Assembly (NCBI GenBank): GCA_037178675.1
Contig: JAYMGJ010000297.1
Location: forward strand, 1 to 64,000
DNA: 64,000 bases
Reading direction: 5' to 3'
DNA from: Scleroderma bovista
Taxonomy: Eukaryota; Basidiomycota; Agaricomycetes; Boletales; Sclerodermataceae
Positions 35,410 through 47,000 of this stretch are shown here, piece by piece. The position numbers were made by a program, and so were the translations under genes. Under the pieces are notes generated by a model, which saw only the letters and a list, made by a program, of their open reading frames with translations, was not told where the DNA came from and did not search any database. Each line of letters starts with the position of its first letter. Within the stretch, counting starts at the first letter, position 1.

Positions 35410-37755
35410 ATGGCAAATGACAGATTGATTTCTGGTTCATCGACTGCCACCTTACCGCCGCACGCACCATCTTATAAGATACCCTACTACCCACACAAGG
35501 GCCCTTCCCCAGTAGTCATGTCCGCATTCCTAGAGAGGAACACCCATCACTTGGACACGCATGTTTTCGAAAGAAAATTTCCAGAAACCGAAATGGATCT
35601 CTATAGCGGTGAATATGTCGACCCAATGTATCAAGCAAAATCCCGCATCATTAACCACTCGATACAAGATATTGGGATGGGGAAATACCAGGCAAGTGTA
35701 ACCCATACTGAGATGATTGTGATTGCATGTTCACGCCGTCCCTACGGTAGTGGTGTCTCTTCGCAGCGGCAGGTTTTGGATGGTTTGCGTAGGTTTTCGT
35801 TCTCGAGAAATTCGATATTGATTGACTGGTATTCCTCACACAATAGAGACAGCGTTTGGCCTGTAAGTTCTGATATGTACAGTGGAAGGAATGTAGCGGG
35901 TCACTGGACACCCACAACAGTCATTTAGTGGGCTCATACTAGCGCCTGCGATGTACGAGTTCCACTTCAATGGCTCTCTTCTGGCTTTGGCATTAAATAT
36001 CGGGCTGCTTGTCGGCGGCCTCGTCTGGGGGCTGTATGGGAGGTCTGTTTCTTCGTCATGCAGACATACACCTCACTAGAATATCTGCTTCTTTCTCATC
36101 TTTCTCAGATGGCCGTTCAACATAACACTTCTCATCGCAGGCATTTTCGGTGTGGCCGCAGGAGCCTCACCTAATTTCGTCTCCTTGGCGGTGCTTATGT
36201 CGTTCGTCGGTCTCGGAGTCGGCGGTATGTGTCGTTATGTTTGCTTCTACCATCCATTAAGTATGGTTTCAGGTAACGTTCCTGTCGATGCCGCCGTGTT
36301 CTTGGGTAGTGTAGCCATTGTTGTCATTGATGGTGATCATTCCTCAATACATTCACCAGACTTTGTTCCCAGTTCCCATCAGTACTTATTGACTATCCTT
36401 TCGATCTGGTGGTGTATGGGACAGCTCTTGGGAAATCTTGCAAGGCTTCCATTAGTATCCGCATCATTCTCGAGCGCTGACTATCAACAAGATCACATGG
36501 CCTCTCATCTCCAATTTCACCTGCACCTCTGCTACCGATTGCGACCGTTCTAGCAACATGGGCTGGCGATATCTCCTTTTCACTCTTGGTGGCCTGATGC
36601 TCCTTCTTTGGGGTCTCCGTTTTTTTTGTATTTTCGTTGTTGGAAAGCCCCTGGTTCCTCTGTGGAATTGGCAAGGACGCCGAAGCTGTGGATGTTATTT
36701 GCAAGCTTGCTGAGTGCAACGGACAGTCGTGTTCGCTTACCGTCGAAGACTTGGAAGCACCAGGAAAGTTTCGTGGATTCGAGTCTTCCCATGGGTCGGG
36801 CGGTAGACGCAGAATGCTAAGCGAGGACTCGGGCTTCGCCATCCACCATATCAAGGCATTGTTTACGACCACGACCAGTCTACTAATTGCGGTTTGGGGT
36901 CAATTTATTATGCCAGGGCCATTGAGACAAACCTCTGACGTGGGTCGTTAGGTGCTATCGGTCTTTCGTCAGCCCTCTACAACAATTTCTTGCCGTATAT
37001 GTCAGTGTGCTGATGGGTTCCAGCTACATATTCCGGACATAGCAGTTTGTTAGACTCGTCAATCGGGGTATCACTTTCGGTGACGGCTCACTCTACATCG
37101 CTTATCGTAACGTACGTATTAGTCGTTTGCCTCTCTTTCAATTCTCATTTTCAACCTACAGCAAATCATCATTAGCGTTGTCAGCATTTCCGCTGCATTC
37201 CTTGCTGGCTGGGCTGTCGAGGTCCCCTACGTCGGACGAAAAGGCACCCTTGCAATTTCCTCGAGCAAGTATACACACATAGCATTACTTAACGACTCCC
37301 TCGAAATAAAGGGTTCACTGGCGCGTTTCTCCTAGCGAGCACCACCTCCCGGTCGTCGAACGAGCTTCTGGGATGGAACTGTGGCTATTCGTTGTGTTGT
37401 AACGTGAGTAGTTCCCTCGTAGATCTTAATCGTAGGTTGATGTGGTGCAGATCATGTACGGTGTGTTGTATGCGATGACTTCAGAGATCTTCCCCGCTAT
37501 CCACCGCGGGACTGGGAATTGTCTGACATCTATCGCCAAGGGCGTCTTTGGCGCCATGGTGAGTTCATCAATCCTCGTCCTGTCGTAGCACTCGTCCACG
37601 TCCTGACGTGAATGTCGATGATGGACATACATACCTCCAAGCACTCATCATTGCGCTGTATGCCAATTTGTCGACGGCTGTGCCCGTGTATATCGCGGGG
37701 TGCTTATTGGTGCTCGCTGGTTCCATGGTGCATTTGGTGCCGTATGAGCCCCGAG
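35410..37755 (+). pseudogene. full-length but damaged MFS transporter (copy 3, inverted)
   Basis: The exon order of the intact minus-strand gene is repeated on the plus strand, with exon 1 at 35410-35691 and the PYEPRG-encoding exon ending at 37755. Damage seen directly: a run of eight T at 36620-36627 shifts the frame inside the exon encoding RFFIFSLLESP. About 15 bases are missing from the loop 2-3 motif (GCDVW lost). A second in-frame deletion removes PKMAWS-like residues near 36870. The acceptor before the last helix exon at about 37640 is out of phase. Two donors are GC (35692 and about 36440). The start codon equivalent to MDTQPIQ is ATA, though an upstream ATG remains. The copy is probably non-functional unless the T-run is a sequencing error. 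Confidence 0.78.
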
Positions 37756-38939
37756 GTAAGACTTCCATTTAGAAGTGCATGTGTCGTCAGGCGCATGTGT
37801 AGGATAATGGTCGTTTTCTTGGCCATACAGTATTCCATTGGAACTTGCGCACCGATCTATTAAGTGGTATGACGTACCAATCGGCAATGAAATGGGTCAG
37901 CTGCTAGCCAAGGGACAACTTCAAGGGTGGGGTAGTTACTGCACCCCCCTTTTTTTCACCGGCTTCTCCAAGCGAGGCTTCGCCTAATAAACTTCACAGT
38001 CACAGCTGGGCTTCAATGACTCACTGTCTGGGCCACTGATTGGGTATTTGATGCCGCATACATACTCGCGATAGTCAGGGTGGAGCAAATAACGTACTTA
38101 GGCTATGTAGCCTACGGTTCGTTATCTATGCCACTTTTGGAGAAGGAGACTGCTGGTTTGGCGGGTGAGAGTGCCCCAGCGAGTGTAGCTGGGAATAATA
38201 CCATCAGAGTCATCGGACCAGGGAGGACCACCGAGGGACTCCTCGACAAGTGCGGCTTGAATTATTCCGATTGACCTTGGTCTATTATATTTGGCGAGTT
38301 TATTCGGTGAGGAAAGCTTATGGGGCCGTTTCGAATGCCAATGATTAGTCGGTGTGTACACCCACCTGAGTCCAGCTTCCTGTGTGCCGGATCAAAGGAA
38401 GTCATAGCCCATCTGCATTCTTTGGCGCGGAGCATTTCGCTCTATAATTATGTAAAGATGGAGTTGCGGACTATGTAACAAGCAAGAATCCCGGGTTGTA
38501 TGCTTCATCTAGCTGTGCAAAGATGGAACGTGCGAAGTCAAGCATATGCTGTGGCCCTCGCCTTAGTGGAAATCCCTATATGGTTGCGGTGGTCACTTTT
38601 TGCTGTGAACCGTCTTTGGCCAGTCAATATTTGTAAACGTTCGCGATCATGAGATGCTCTCGCCGAGCATTCGCTGAGGGGATGACCAACCACTGAAGTG
38701 CTGACAGGTGGACATTTGTTGCCGATGCGGATATACCTGGTTGGCGCTATAACAATCGATATCACATGTACGTCTGGTCCGTATGAGTGATCTTATAGGT
38801 GAGGTATTATGTAGATTGACGAACATACATGATGCTAACCGACCTGAGAGAAATATAATCAGAAATTATGTGCAGAATATTGCATCCCAACTCACACTGC
38901 AAATCAAATGGAGCTGAGATCTACAAAGAATGAAAACAA
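37756..38939. other. intergenic, possible trace of another MFS-type gene
   Basis: A short plus frame at about 38003 reads SQLGFNDSLSGPLIGYLMP after an AG acceptor. This recalls the first helix of fungal Bsc6-like MFS proteins, but the frame stops soon after. No gene is supported. Confidence 0.3.
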
Positions 38940-40526
38940 TTAGTCCTCTTCCAATTCATCTTCTTCGCTACCTGCAACATCCCCGAACTCGTCATTGACC
39001 ATATCAATCACTGCACTTATAACAGCCTTGGACACTGTCTTAGGCATGGCACCTGGTCGCAGCAGAGGATGGTGGATCTCATCAAGCTCTTCTTCTTTTC
39101 CTTCTTCTTGCTCTTCCTCGTCTTCACCGCCGCTGTCATCGACGTCTTCGCTGTCGTTCCCCTGCTCATCGCCGGAGTTCTCTGACTCATCTGAGCCACT
39201 ACTGAGGCTATCGGACGAGTCTGTCTCAAAGTTCTCGTCTTCCGGATCCGAATCATCCCACGTAGGACCGTTCGCCGCAGTGGATGCAGTTTGGCCCTTG
39301 AGATACATGGCCTCACATTTGGAGGGGGACGCATGCGAGGGGTCCGAAATTGACGCCGAGGGTTTTCCAAAGAGGTGTTTTCGTTGCCTTGCCCACGCAT
39401 AGATAGGGTCCTGCTCTTTCCCGTCAACCATCGTGAACTCGGTCTCGGTGAAATCTTCGTCCTTCTCGCCGCCGTCACCGTCACCGTCACCACTCTTCTC
39501 CATGGCGTTCCGTCTTCTCCGTAGTATCACCGAACACGTCCGCCCAGTTGCGCTCAGCAGCCTGACGCCGTCCCTCGCAACTAGATCTTCCACATCCCAA
39601 AACTCACAAGGTTTACTTTCGCCCCATAGGATTCCGCGGTCAAAAAACCACAGCGTGCCAGACTTCGCTGATAGATATGCATCAATTCCAGCAGCGGCGT
39701 CTCCTACTTTGGCTGCCACACAAGCACTCCGGAATACGGTGGAGGAAGGTTCGAACAGGGGGACAGGTAGGAAAGAAAGGAATTTCTGGAGCGTAGTGCG
39801 TGTCTCTGCACCTTTCGTAACCGTCTCTGTCGTGGGGGTGGCAGACGTTGAACAATTGGAAGTGTGCCCATCGGCCTTTGTGAAGAACGAGTAAGAGATG
39901 GTCTCAAACTCGGTCGGACTAAGCGCATCGAGACCGAATATAACTTGTTGATGCTGTGCTCCAGCGGTCGCTCTCCCCTTCTCTGGCGGTGTGTCCGAGA
40001 AAAGAAGGACGATAGTCCAATGTCCCTTTGCCTTCCCACGCGTAGGGAGCATGAACGCGCGCGTTATGCTTGAGAGCAGGACAGATGCCTCAAGTGCATG
40101 CGAAGAAGGATTGGTGAATCGAACAGTCCGTGTATGGATCGTAATGTTAACCTTTTTGCGGACCGGCGACGTTGTGGAAATAGTTGGAAGGGTAAAGACG
40201 GCAGGATCGTTGTCCTCCGCTGGGTCAGTTTTGGATTTTTTGGAAGTGGGCTCCATGTCTACATCTTCGTTTCCTCGGATACGCTTGGTAGATTTCGGGT
40301 CGGGTCCTAGGAGGTCATGTACAGCTCTGGTGGTCTCTGGCTGCTTACGCGCCCAATCTTTTCGCGCCTCCAGCGAAGCAGAGGCGGGACAATCTCCACC
40401 AAGCGCGAACCGGAGGAGGGTCTCGACGCTCACGCGTGAAGACGATGTCTGCAAGCACTCAAGCTGTAAGAACTCGTTCGGGAGATGCGGAACTAGGGCA
40501 TTCAAGAATGGCGTTGGCGTCGCCAT
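38940..40526 (-). CDS. Rtt106-like histone chaperone
   Basis: A single-exon gene of 528 aa from the MATPTPF methionine; an in-frame ATG at 40598 would add 24 residues. The centre holds paired PH-type folds of the Rtt106/Pob3 family: ITIHTRTVRFTNPSSHA, WTIVLLFSD and QVIFGLDALSPTEFETISYSF, then GTLWFFDRGILWGESKP, the diagnostic second-PH strand pair. The C-terminal third is extremely acidic (runs of Glu/Asp around residues 420-490), as in histone chaperones that bind H3-H4. An N-terminal basic patch (STKRIRG, TSKKSKT) may be a nuclear localisation signal. Rtt106 deposits H3-H4 during replication and contributes to silencing. It is larger than yeast Rtt106 because of the acidic tail. The start at 40526 is preferred because the upstream extension lacks family-like sequence. 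Confidence 0.85.
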   Translation of the reverse strand: MATPTPFLNALVPHLPNEFLQLECLQTSSSRVSVETLLRFALGGDCPASASLEARKDWARKQPETTRAVHDLLGPDPKSTKRIRGNEDVDMEPTSKKSKTDPAEDNDPAVFTLPTISTTSPVRKKVNITIHTRTVRFTNPSSHALEASVLLSSITRAFMLPTRGKAKGHWTIVLLFSDTPPEKGRATAGAQHQQVIFGLDALSPTEFETISYSFFTKADGHTSNCSTSATPTTETVTKGAETRTTLQKFLSFLPVPLFEPSSTVFRSACVAAKVGDAAAGIDAYLSAKSGTLWFFDRGILWGESKPCEFWDVEDLVARDGVRLLSATGRTCSVILRRRRNAMEKSGDGDGDGGEKDEDFTETEFTMVDGKEQDPIYAWARQRKHLFGKPSASISDPSHASPSKCEAMYLKGQTASTAANGPTWDDSDPEDENFETDSSDSLSSGSDESENSGDEQGNDSEDVDDSGGEDEEEQEEGKEEELDEIHHPLLRPGAMPKTVSKAVISAVIDMVNDEFGDVAGSEEDELEED

Positions 40527-41052
40527 GATTGACTGCGGCACGGTCAGGATAAAGTCGTTTATTAGTTGACGCGAGGAACGAGTCCATGGCACGAACATTT
40601 CGAAACAACCAAGGATTCTGGGAGGCAGACATAGCTCTAGGCAGATCTAGGCTAAGGCTTGATGTATGTGTGTAGTATGTACGCTACCGTACTTGTCTGC
40701 GACCCAATACATTACACACGTGGGCGAGGCGTGGGTAAAGGTTTTCAGTTGAATGACTATGTATCTTCCTCTAATACTAGGGTCTGGCTTTGGGAGACTA
40801 AAAAAATTCATGCTTAGACTTGCGAATTCTCCGAATTCTTCCACCAACTACAAGCAGGACCATAAATTTGGTACATGTACAGGGAGACATCTCTAAGAAA
40901 GATATGGATTTAGTGTTCGTACTACAAGGGTTGCGCAACTTTCGACACTAATACAAAATTCGAAAATCAAAAAGGCATAGCTAAAAAATCTCATCAACAC
41001 ACAATTCCATATCCCGCTCGATATATAACCACTCACCAATAGTTGAATCCTT
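40527..41052. other. short intergenic between Rtt106-like and DUF3638 genes
   Basis: No gene was recognised. This is the 5' flank of the Rtt106-like gene and the 3' flank of DUF3638 copy A. Confidence 0.5.
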
Positions 41053-44000
41053 TCAATTGCTTTGGACTTCGAAGTCCTCTTCCCTGACCGGACGCCCGTC
41101 CAAAATCTTGCCCATGTGCGTGAGTGAGAAGGGGATTCCTTTCCTGCGGTGCCCGATTAGGAACCGGAGGAAAGGTAGTGGCGACCTCGAGAAAGAACTT
41201 TCCGACCTCACTCTTGGGGGTCGATGCGCAGGTGCTATAAATCCATCACTTTCTCTCTTAATGTCACCCTCGTCCTCGAGGTCTTTGGCATAAGTGCCGA
41301 GGAATTGACAGAGTCTGATATATGCCTCGTAATCGCGTAGGTACAACTGCCCAGAAAACAGGTTGAGCTGTTCTCTGAGGGCTGAGAGTACCATCGAATT
41401 CCGTGTGGCAGCAGGGATGCTGTATAGATCAAGATCGTCACATGGGGTCATCGTCTTGTGTACTCGAGGAGTGTAGATGTGGAGGCGGACATGCTCGCTT
41501 CTTCTGATATCCGGTAACAGCCCGTTCACTTCGTAGGGGCTAAGGATAACTAAAACCCCTGACCGAAGTCCTGAGAGGACCCAATTGACAGGGCGGAGGT
41601 ATTCGGAAACATCTCCAGTTCCCTGGATGACCTTGCAGAAGTCGGATGTCGCCAGGACATGTCGGGTCCACGGCCTCTCCTCCATCAGAGGTGCATTTCT
41701 GCTCTGTAAAGAACTGAATATTGGCAAGAATGCACTCGACACGGTGTTCAAAATGCCTGATTGCACAAAATGACGGACGTCATTAGTGACCCGATGCTTG
41801 GCTTTGACAGCAGGTGGGGGGCGTTCAACCTGCCGTTCGCGCTCGATTTCGTGAACAACTTCTCTCTCCTGCTCTTCGTCCATGTTGGAAACCGGTAGGG
41901 AGAGAATTCCAAGGTCCGCACAGCGCTGACGAATTTCTGGTATAGAAATAATACCTTGTTCGCATGATCTTGTGGGTGCATACAACTGCTCTAGGGATTT
42001 TGCATCTGGCTGACGCCATGCAATCGCAAGTTCATCTGAGGCAATCTCCTTGTGACAGAACTTAGACCATGCATCATATCGCGAAGCGTGGTCAGTTCCT
42101 TGCTGCGCCCAGTGAGGAGCACGATTCTGAATCTCCGTGCAAGTCTCGTGCATCGCCCACAGCAAGATATCTGAGGCATGGACTGTGCCTTCATCTGCGA
42201 CCGAGGCTGCGGCACGAATGGCCATGTCCACATCAAGTGGTGCGAAGAACATCACGGAATGACCATGTCCGAGCTTCCGCATGCGCATGCAACCTTGATC
42301 CAGGGTCAGCGAAGATGCTACTAAACGATGGTAATCGTCATACCTTGTGTGAGGCGATCTTTCGTAACCTTTGGTCCTAAAGTGACGGCGCCGCGGAAAC
42401 CAATTGGGAACTTGATGTCTGTTCCTCTTGTATGGGCATCATCCAGATAGACCACACATTCATCAAGTCGCCGTGAAAATGAGGACTCTTGCAAGAGTTG
42501 TGTGTTTCCTTCTTGAGTGAGCACGTAAAGCTCGTCATCTTCATCGAAATAGATCGCAGCCTTTGCATCGGGCTTGAGTTCTAACCAGGCTGCTACAAAT
42601 TCGCGGTTCGTAAGCTCCAGTACTTGTGCGCCAACATCCAGTACGACACGTATTTCGCATTCTTCGGCCACCAGGAGTTCAAGGAATTCACGAGCTGTTC
42701 GACGATCTCCATTCTCCTTAGATGTCTGTCTGTACCCATCATTCTCAGGCTGCAAGAGGTACGCAAGGACCTTGGCGTTGGTCCCTCGCTGATGGTCTGG
42801 GTCATGCTGCGTAATAGACGTGGGCAAGAGATAGCGCCCATCATTTGTTCCAGAAAATCCTTGGGAAAGGCGTTTGACGGATTCTGTCATTGGGAAAACC
42901 ACTTACCAGTGGTCAGGTGCGTCCTCTCCTCTGCGAGGTCCCAACCTGACGAAGATAGCTTGAACGAAAACTCCTTCGCTTCCTTCGGAAAGACGACCCG
43001 TGACAGATAGAAGTCAATGGTGGCTTGATTGCATGAGAAAATAGGGAAAAGATACTGGTTCCACTGTTCCAGAGACTTGACGTTGATGCCGCTAACCTGA
43101 CGAAGATATTCCGGGGCAGTGAGCCAGTCTCGGACCCAGAGCTCATATTCCAAATCAGGATTGTCCAACTGCAGAAGGAGCTCGAAGCATGTCATCAGTT
43201 GGCTTTTATCCAGCCCTTGGTAGTAGTATGAGAGGCATGTAAGCACCACAGCAACGTCTGGATGGCCGAATTCGGCACTTGCAGCTGGGACATCTTTCGC
43301 ACGATAGGGGACAGCGAGCATAGTTCGCGAAGGTGCAAGACCAAATCCAACGCGCCATCGCCGTTCGGTCAAAGCGAAGGAAAGGATTCCAGATGCTAGC
43401 AGTCCACGCAAGTGTAGAATTCTTGTCCACGTAAAGGTATCTGTACTGTACTCTTGTACAGTTTGAACGTCAGACGCCTCGACACCAGCCATAGTAATGA
43501 GCATATGAATAGAGTCTTTGACGCTTTGCGATGCCTGGGTAATGTTCAGGTCGGCCAACCGACCGCCCATGATGTCCTGAGCGATGAGGCGAACTAGCTC
43601 TGACCCAGCGTCGGGATGAAGAAGACGAATGTGGGGGAATGCACCATGCTTGCGACCTTCATATTCGACTTTGAGCGAAAACCTCGAGTGAAGTGCAGCG
43701 GCGTGTTTTCTCACGAGAGCAAGAATCTGTTGTGTAGTTGTCCAACGGTATGGGAAGCCCTCTAGAGGTCGCTGGGAATCAATGGTGTACACTAGCTGAT
43801 TGCGGACATGCAGGATTTCATCGCTTTCGTCAAGAATATCGCGAGCGTGCGAATGGAGCCACCGTTGTGTCTGCAGCAGTCTGGATGCAACTTCCCTTTC
43901 TCCTTTCTGAAGCTGCTTCTCGACACTGAGGAGCTTGAAGGATAAAATATGGTCAGGCTGTACTACAAGTATGCCACGTTCGAGTGCGCATTCTTTGAGA

Positions 44001-47000
44001 ATGTTATGTAACACCTCGTGATCGATTTTAAGGGACCGTGAAAATGGGAGATGATAGATGCGCCTGTTAGTGAGCCCACCAAGACGATCAACGAGGAGGT
44101 GGAACATTTGGACAGTGAGGGCCTTTGGTACTACCACTCGCACGAGCTTTTGGCCATCAGCAAGGTCTGAGGCCACCATCGGAACAATTACGGACGATTT
44201 TCCTTCGCCCATGTGCAGCTGCAGAGTAGTATTTTTACCAGATTGTGGTGATATCATCTCGAATGCAACGTTGGCTTGGATACGACGAATGAGGAAGTTA
44301 CCTTCCAGCTGAATCATGAAAAAGTAAGGATCCATACGCGTAACGTAATATCTTAGGAAAAACCCCACCTGAATCAGGAGCCAGTCCAGATGCGATTCCG
44401 CATCCCACCCAATACAACCAATGTTCTCCATCTCTTTGCACAGGTCTTCGAGCTGACCATTTGTCGCCAATAGTAGCAGCCGTCGAGAGCGCTGGTACTC
44501 CAAAGCCAGCTTTGTAAAGGACATCAAATAATCTCGCCAGTCAGGGGGTACTGCGACGTTGGACTTGGAAGCGAGGCAACCAAGTAGATCCTTTATTGTG
44601 ATACGTGGCCACTGACCGGACTCGGAAACTGCACGCTCGCTACGTGTCTGGGGAGCGAAGCTATCGGGAAGGACCAGTAAATCCTGAAAGTATGCTGATC
44701 TGCAACGGTTGTAATGAGCTTTCAACAGGTCTGTACACTGAGCGAGAGATCCTGGAGTGGTCCTGTCATAGACAAGATGGTTCTTGCTCAGGTGCAGGTC
44801 ATCTGCATATTTCGCATGAAATGAATTTTTCCCGCGTGTGCGAAGGTCATCAATCAATCGGCCGAGTTCCTCAGAGCCAGCTGTACAGGAGCCTGTAGAG
44901 GCGGTGCCAAGGTGCAGAGTCAATGGTGCAATAGGTGCTTGCCGACGAAAGAGGTCCTCTAGTAAGGCAAGATGCTGAGTGGATGGAAGAGGGCTCGGGT
45001 TGGAAGGAACGAAGCTGTACCCCGAAGAGTCGCGCGAAACTGTGTGACCTTGATCCAAGATTTGCTGGATACGGTCCAAGTGCTGCTTTAACTCCCAATT
45101 TTGATAGCAGCTTTCCAACAATCGACTGACATCGGAAGAGAGCACTTCAAGGTTGTATAACGATCTATTCAAGAAGCTTAGTGAGGGTGGCGTTCTACAC
45201 GGCCACCTGGCGATTGTCCGATCATGTAAGGTCCCAGAATCCCGCTGGAGCCGGCGGCCGTAATCCTGAGGAGAACCTTCTGGGCTGTCCCGGTATCGTG
45301 TTGCAGTGGAAGTTATGCATCCGTGCAACTCCATCGAGGATGGTTCGTATCCGTCAGAGAGGCGATAGGCAGTATATAAGGGTGGAGATATATCTTCGAA
45401 CTGCGAAATGGTTGCAAAGGCGAGCAGTGTAAGGGAAACCTCTTCGAGGCATGGAGAACCATATGCCATCGCAGGAAGGGTGAACAAGAGTTGGGCGTGG
45501 TGCCTGTCCCTTCGGCAATTGCGACATGCGTTGTACAACGAAAGCCAAATGGGTCGCGTTTCAAGAGAAAGCCATTCTCTGCTGTAGCGCAAAGATACTG
45601 TTTGCGTAGTAGCCCCTTTCAGTTGTCCATGTGATTCCAAAAATTGACGGATGTTCGTTACTCTTGGCATCCCAGGAGACCATGAAAAAACTGCACGTGC
45701 AATACCATATACACGGGCTTCATCGGAGGAAGTCTGTAGTCTGTCTCTTGCCACATAGATATCATCATAATCTTCATTTGGTGCATTACGAAATTCAGGT
45801 GGATCAAGTAGTGCGGCTCGAAGCCCAGCGCGGCGAAAGAGGTGATCGTTTCTTGTCGGGAACGTTTCAAATGCTGGGGTAGACGGTGCTTCATGAAAAT
45901 CCAAAAGGATTTCCTGAAATTCCTTGATCGACAAGCAGGAAAGATAAAGGTCGTGGTGTTGGGAAGCGGAAGGCAGGTTTCTCCAATTCACGGTCTGCAT
46001 ACACTGTAAGTGCTTGGGATACCAGACCCGCTCGGTGGTCAACGACGCAATATTACCCAGCAATTTGGCAGCACGAGGATCAAATTTCAAAAATGACCGG
46101 ACTGCGGCTGAGTGCAGTATGTTCAGCGCTTCTTCTGTACCCGTCTTCCTTGTAAGAGGGTCAACAAGGCATGGGTTACTGCACAGCGCATGAAGATAGG
46201 CTCGGTAAAGATTGCTCGTTAACCCAGAGTGACCTGCGAGGCGGCCCAAGTCGGTGTCGATCCGGAACGTTTGGTATGGAATGCTTCGATCGGCTGGCCC
46301 TTCGATGTACACTGTCACTTTAACATGGTGATCACGACTGCAATATCTGACTTTCCCCTCCGGGATTAGCACTTGTCTCTGGACGAGTCCCTCCACGAGA
46401 TTATCCTTTGGGCGAAGAACTAGCTTGTTAACCAGCCCGAACAATGTTCCGATGGATTGGTCTTTGTCATAGACCATACCACGAGGGTGGCGCGATTCTA
46501 GCTCCCCATCACTGTTGATGAAAAATGAAAGCCCACAGCGCGGTAACTCTACAGACACGGTGGACTGGTCATCCCGTGTGATGACGAGGTCCTGAGAATC
46601 CTGCAAGGGCCTAAGCAATTTGGACAACATCTGCCAGGTAGAACTCCGGATGTCAAAGAGAAAGGTCCGGCCCCTTGTCATAGAGGAACCCCCCTGAGGT
46701 TCAAACTGAATGCGCCAGTTGTCTTTCGATGATCGCCATATGCTTGAGAACGGACGAATTTCGATTGATCCAGTGGATAGATTGAGCCAGTGAACATGGT
46801 TCTCAACCAACACCCTTGGGAGATCGGGTGCTAGATCGTTGGGAGGTATGAGTTGGAGAACGTCGGAGCCTTCCCGTTTTTTAACCTTAATTACTAGTTC
46901 ACCTCCACCCAACCTGAAGTATACCTTCGATAACGTTACAAAGGTTCAATACGAGATGAATAAAGACACTCACGCAATGCTCAGAAATGAAACCACGGGT

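Noticed and set aside
38003..38280. Possible Bsc6-like MFS first exon
   Set aside because: Only about 20 residues fit and no further exons were found; too little to call a gene.
42321..42902. 23-nt intron in DUF3638 copy A at 42906
   Set aside because: Too short to splice; a downstream acceptor gives a 47-nt intron, conserved in copy B, and restores the family block GFSGTND.
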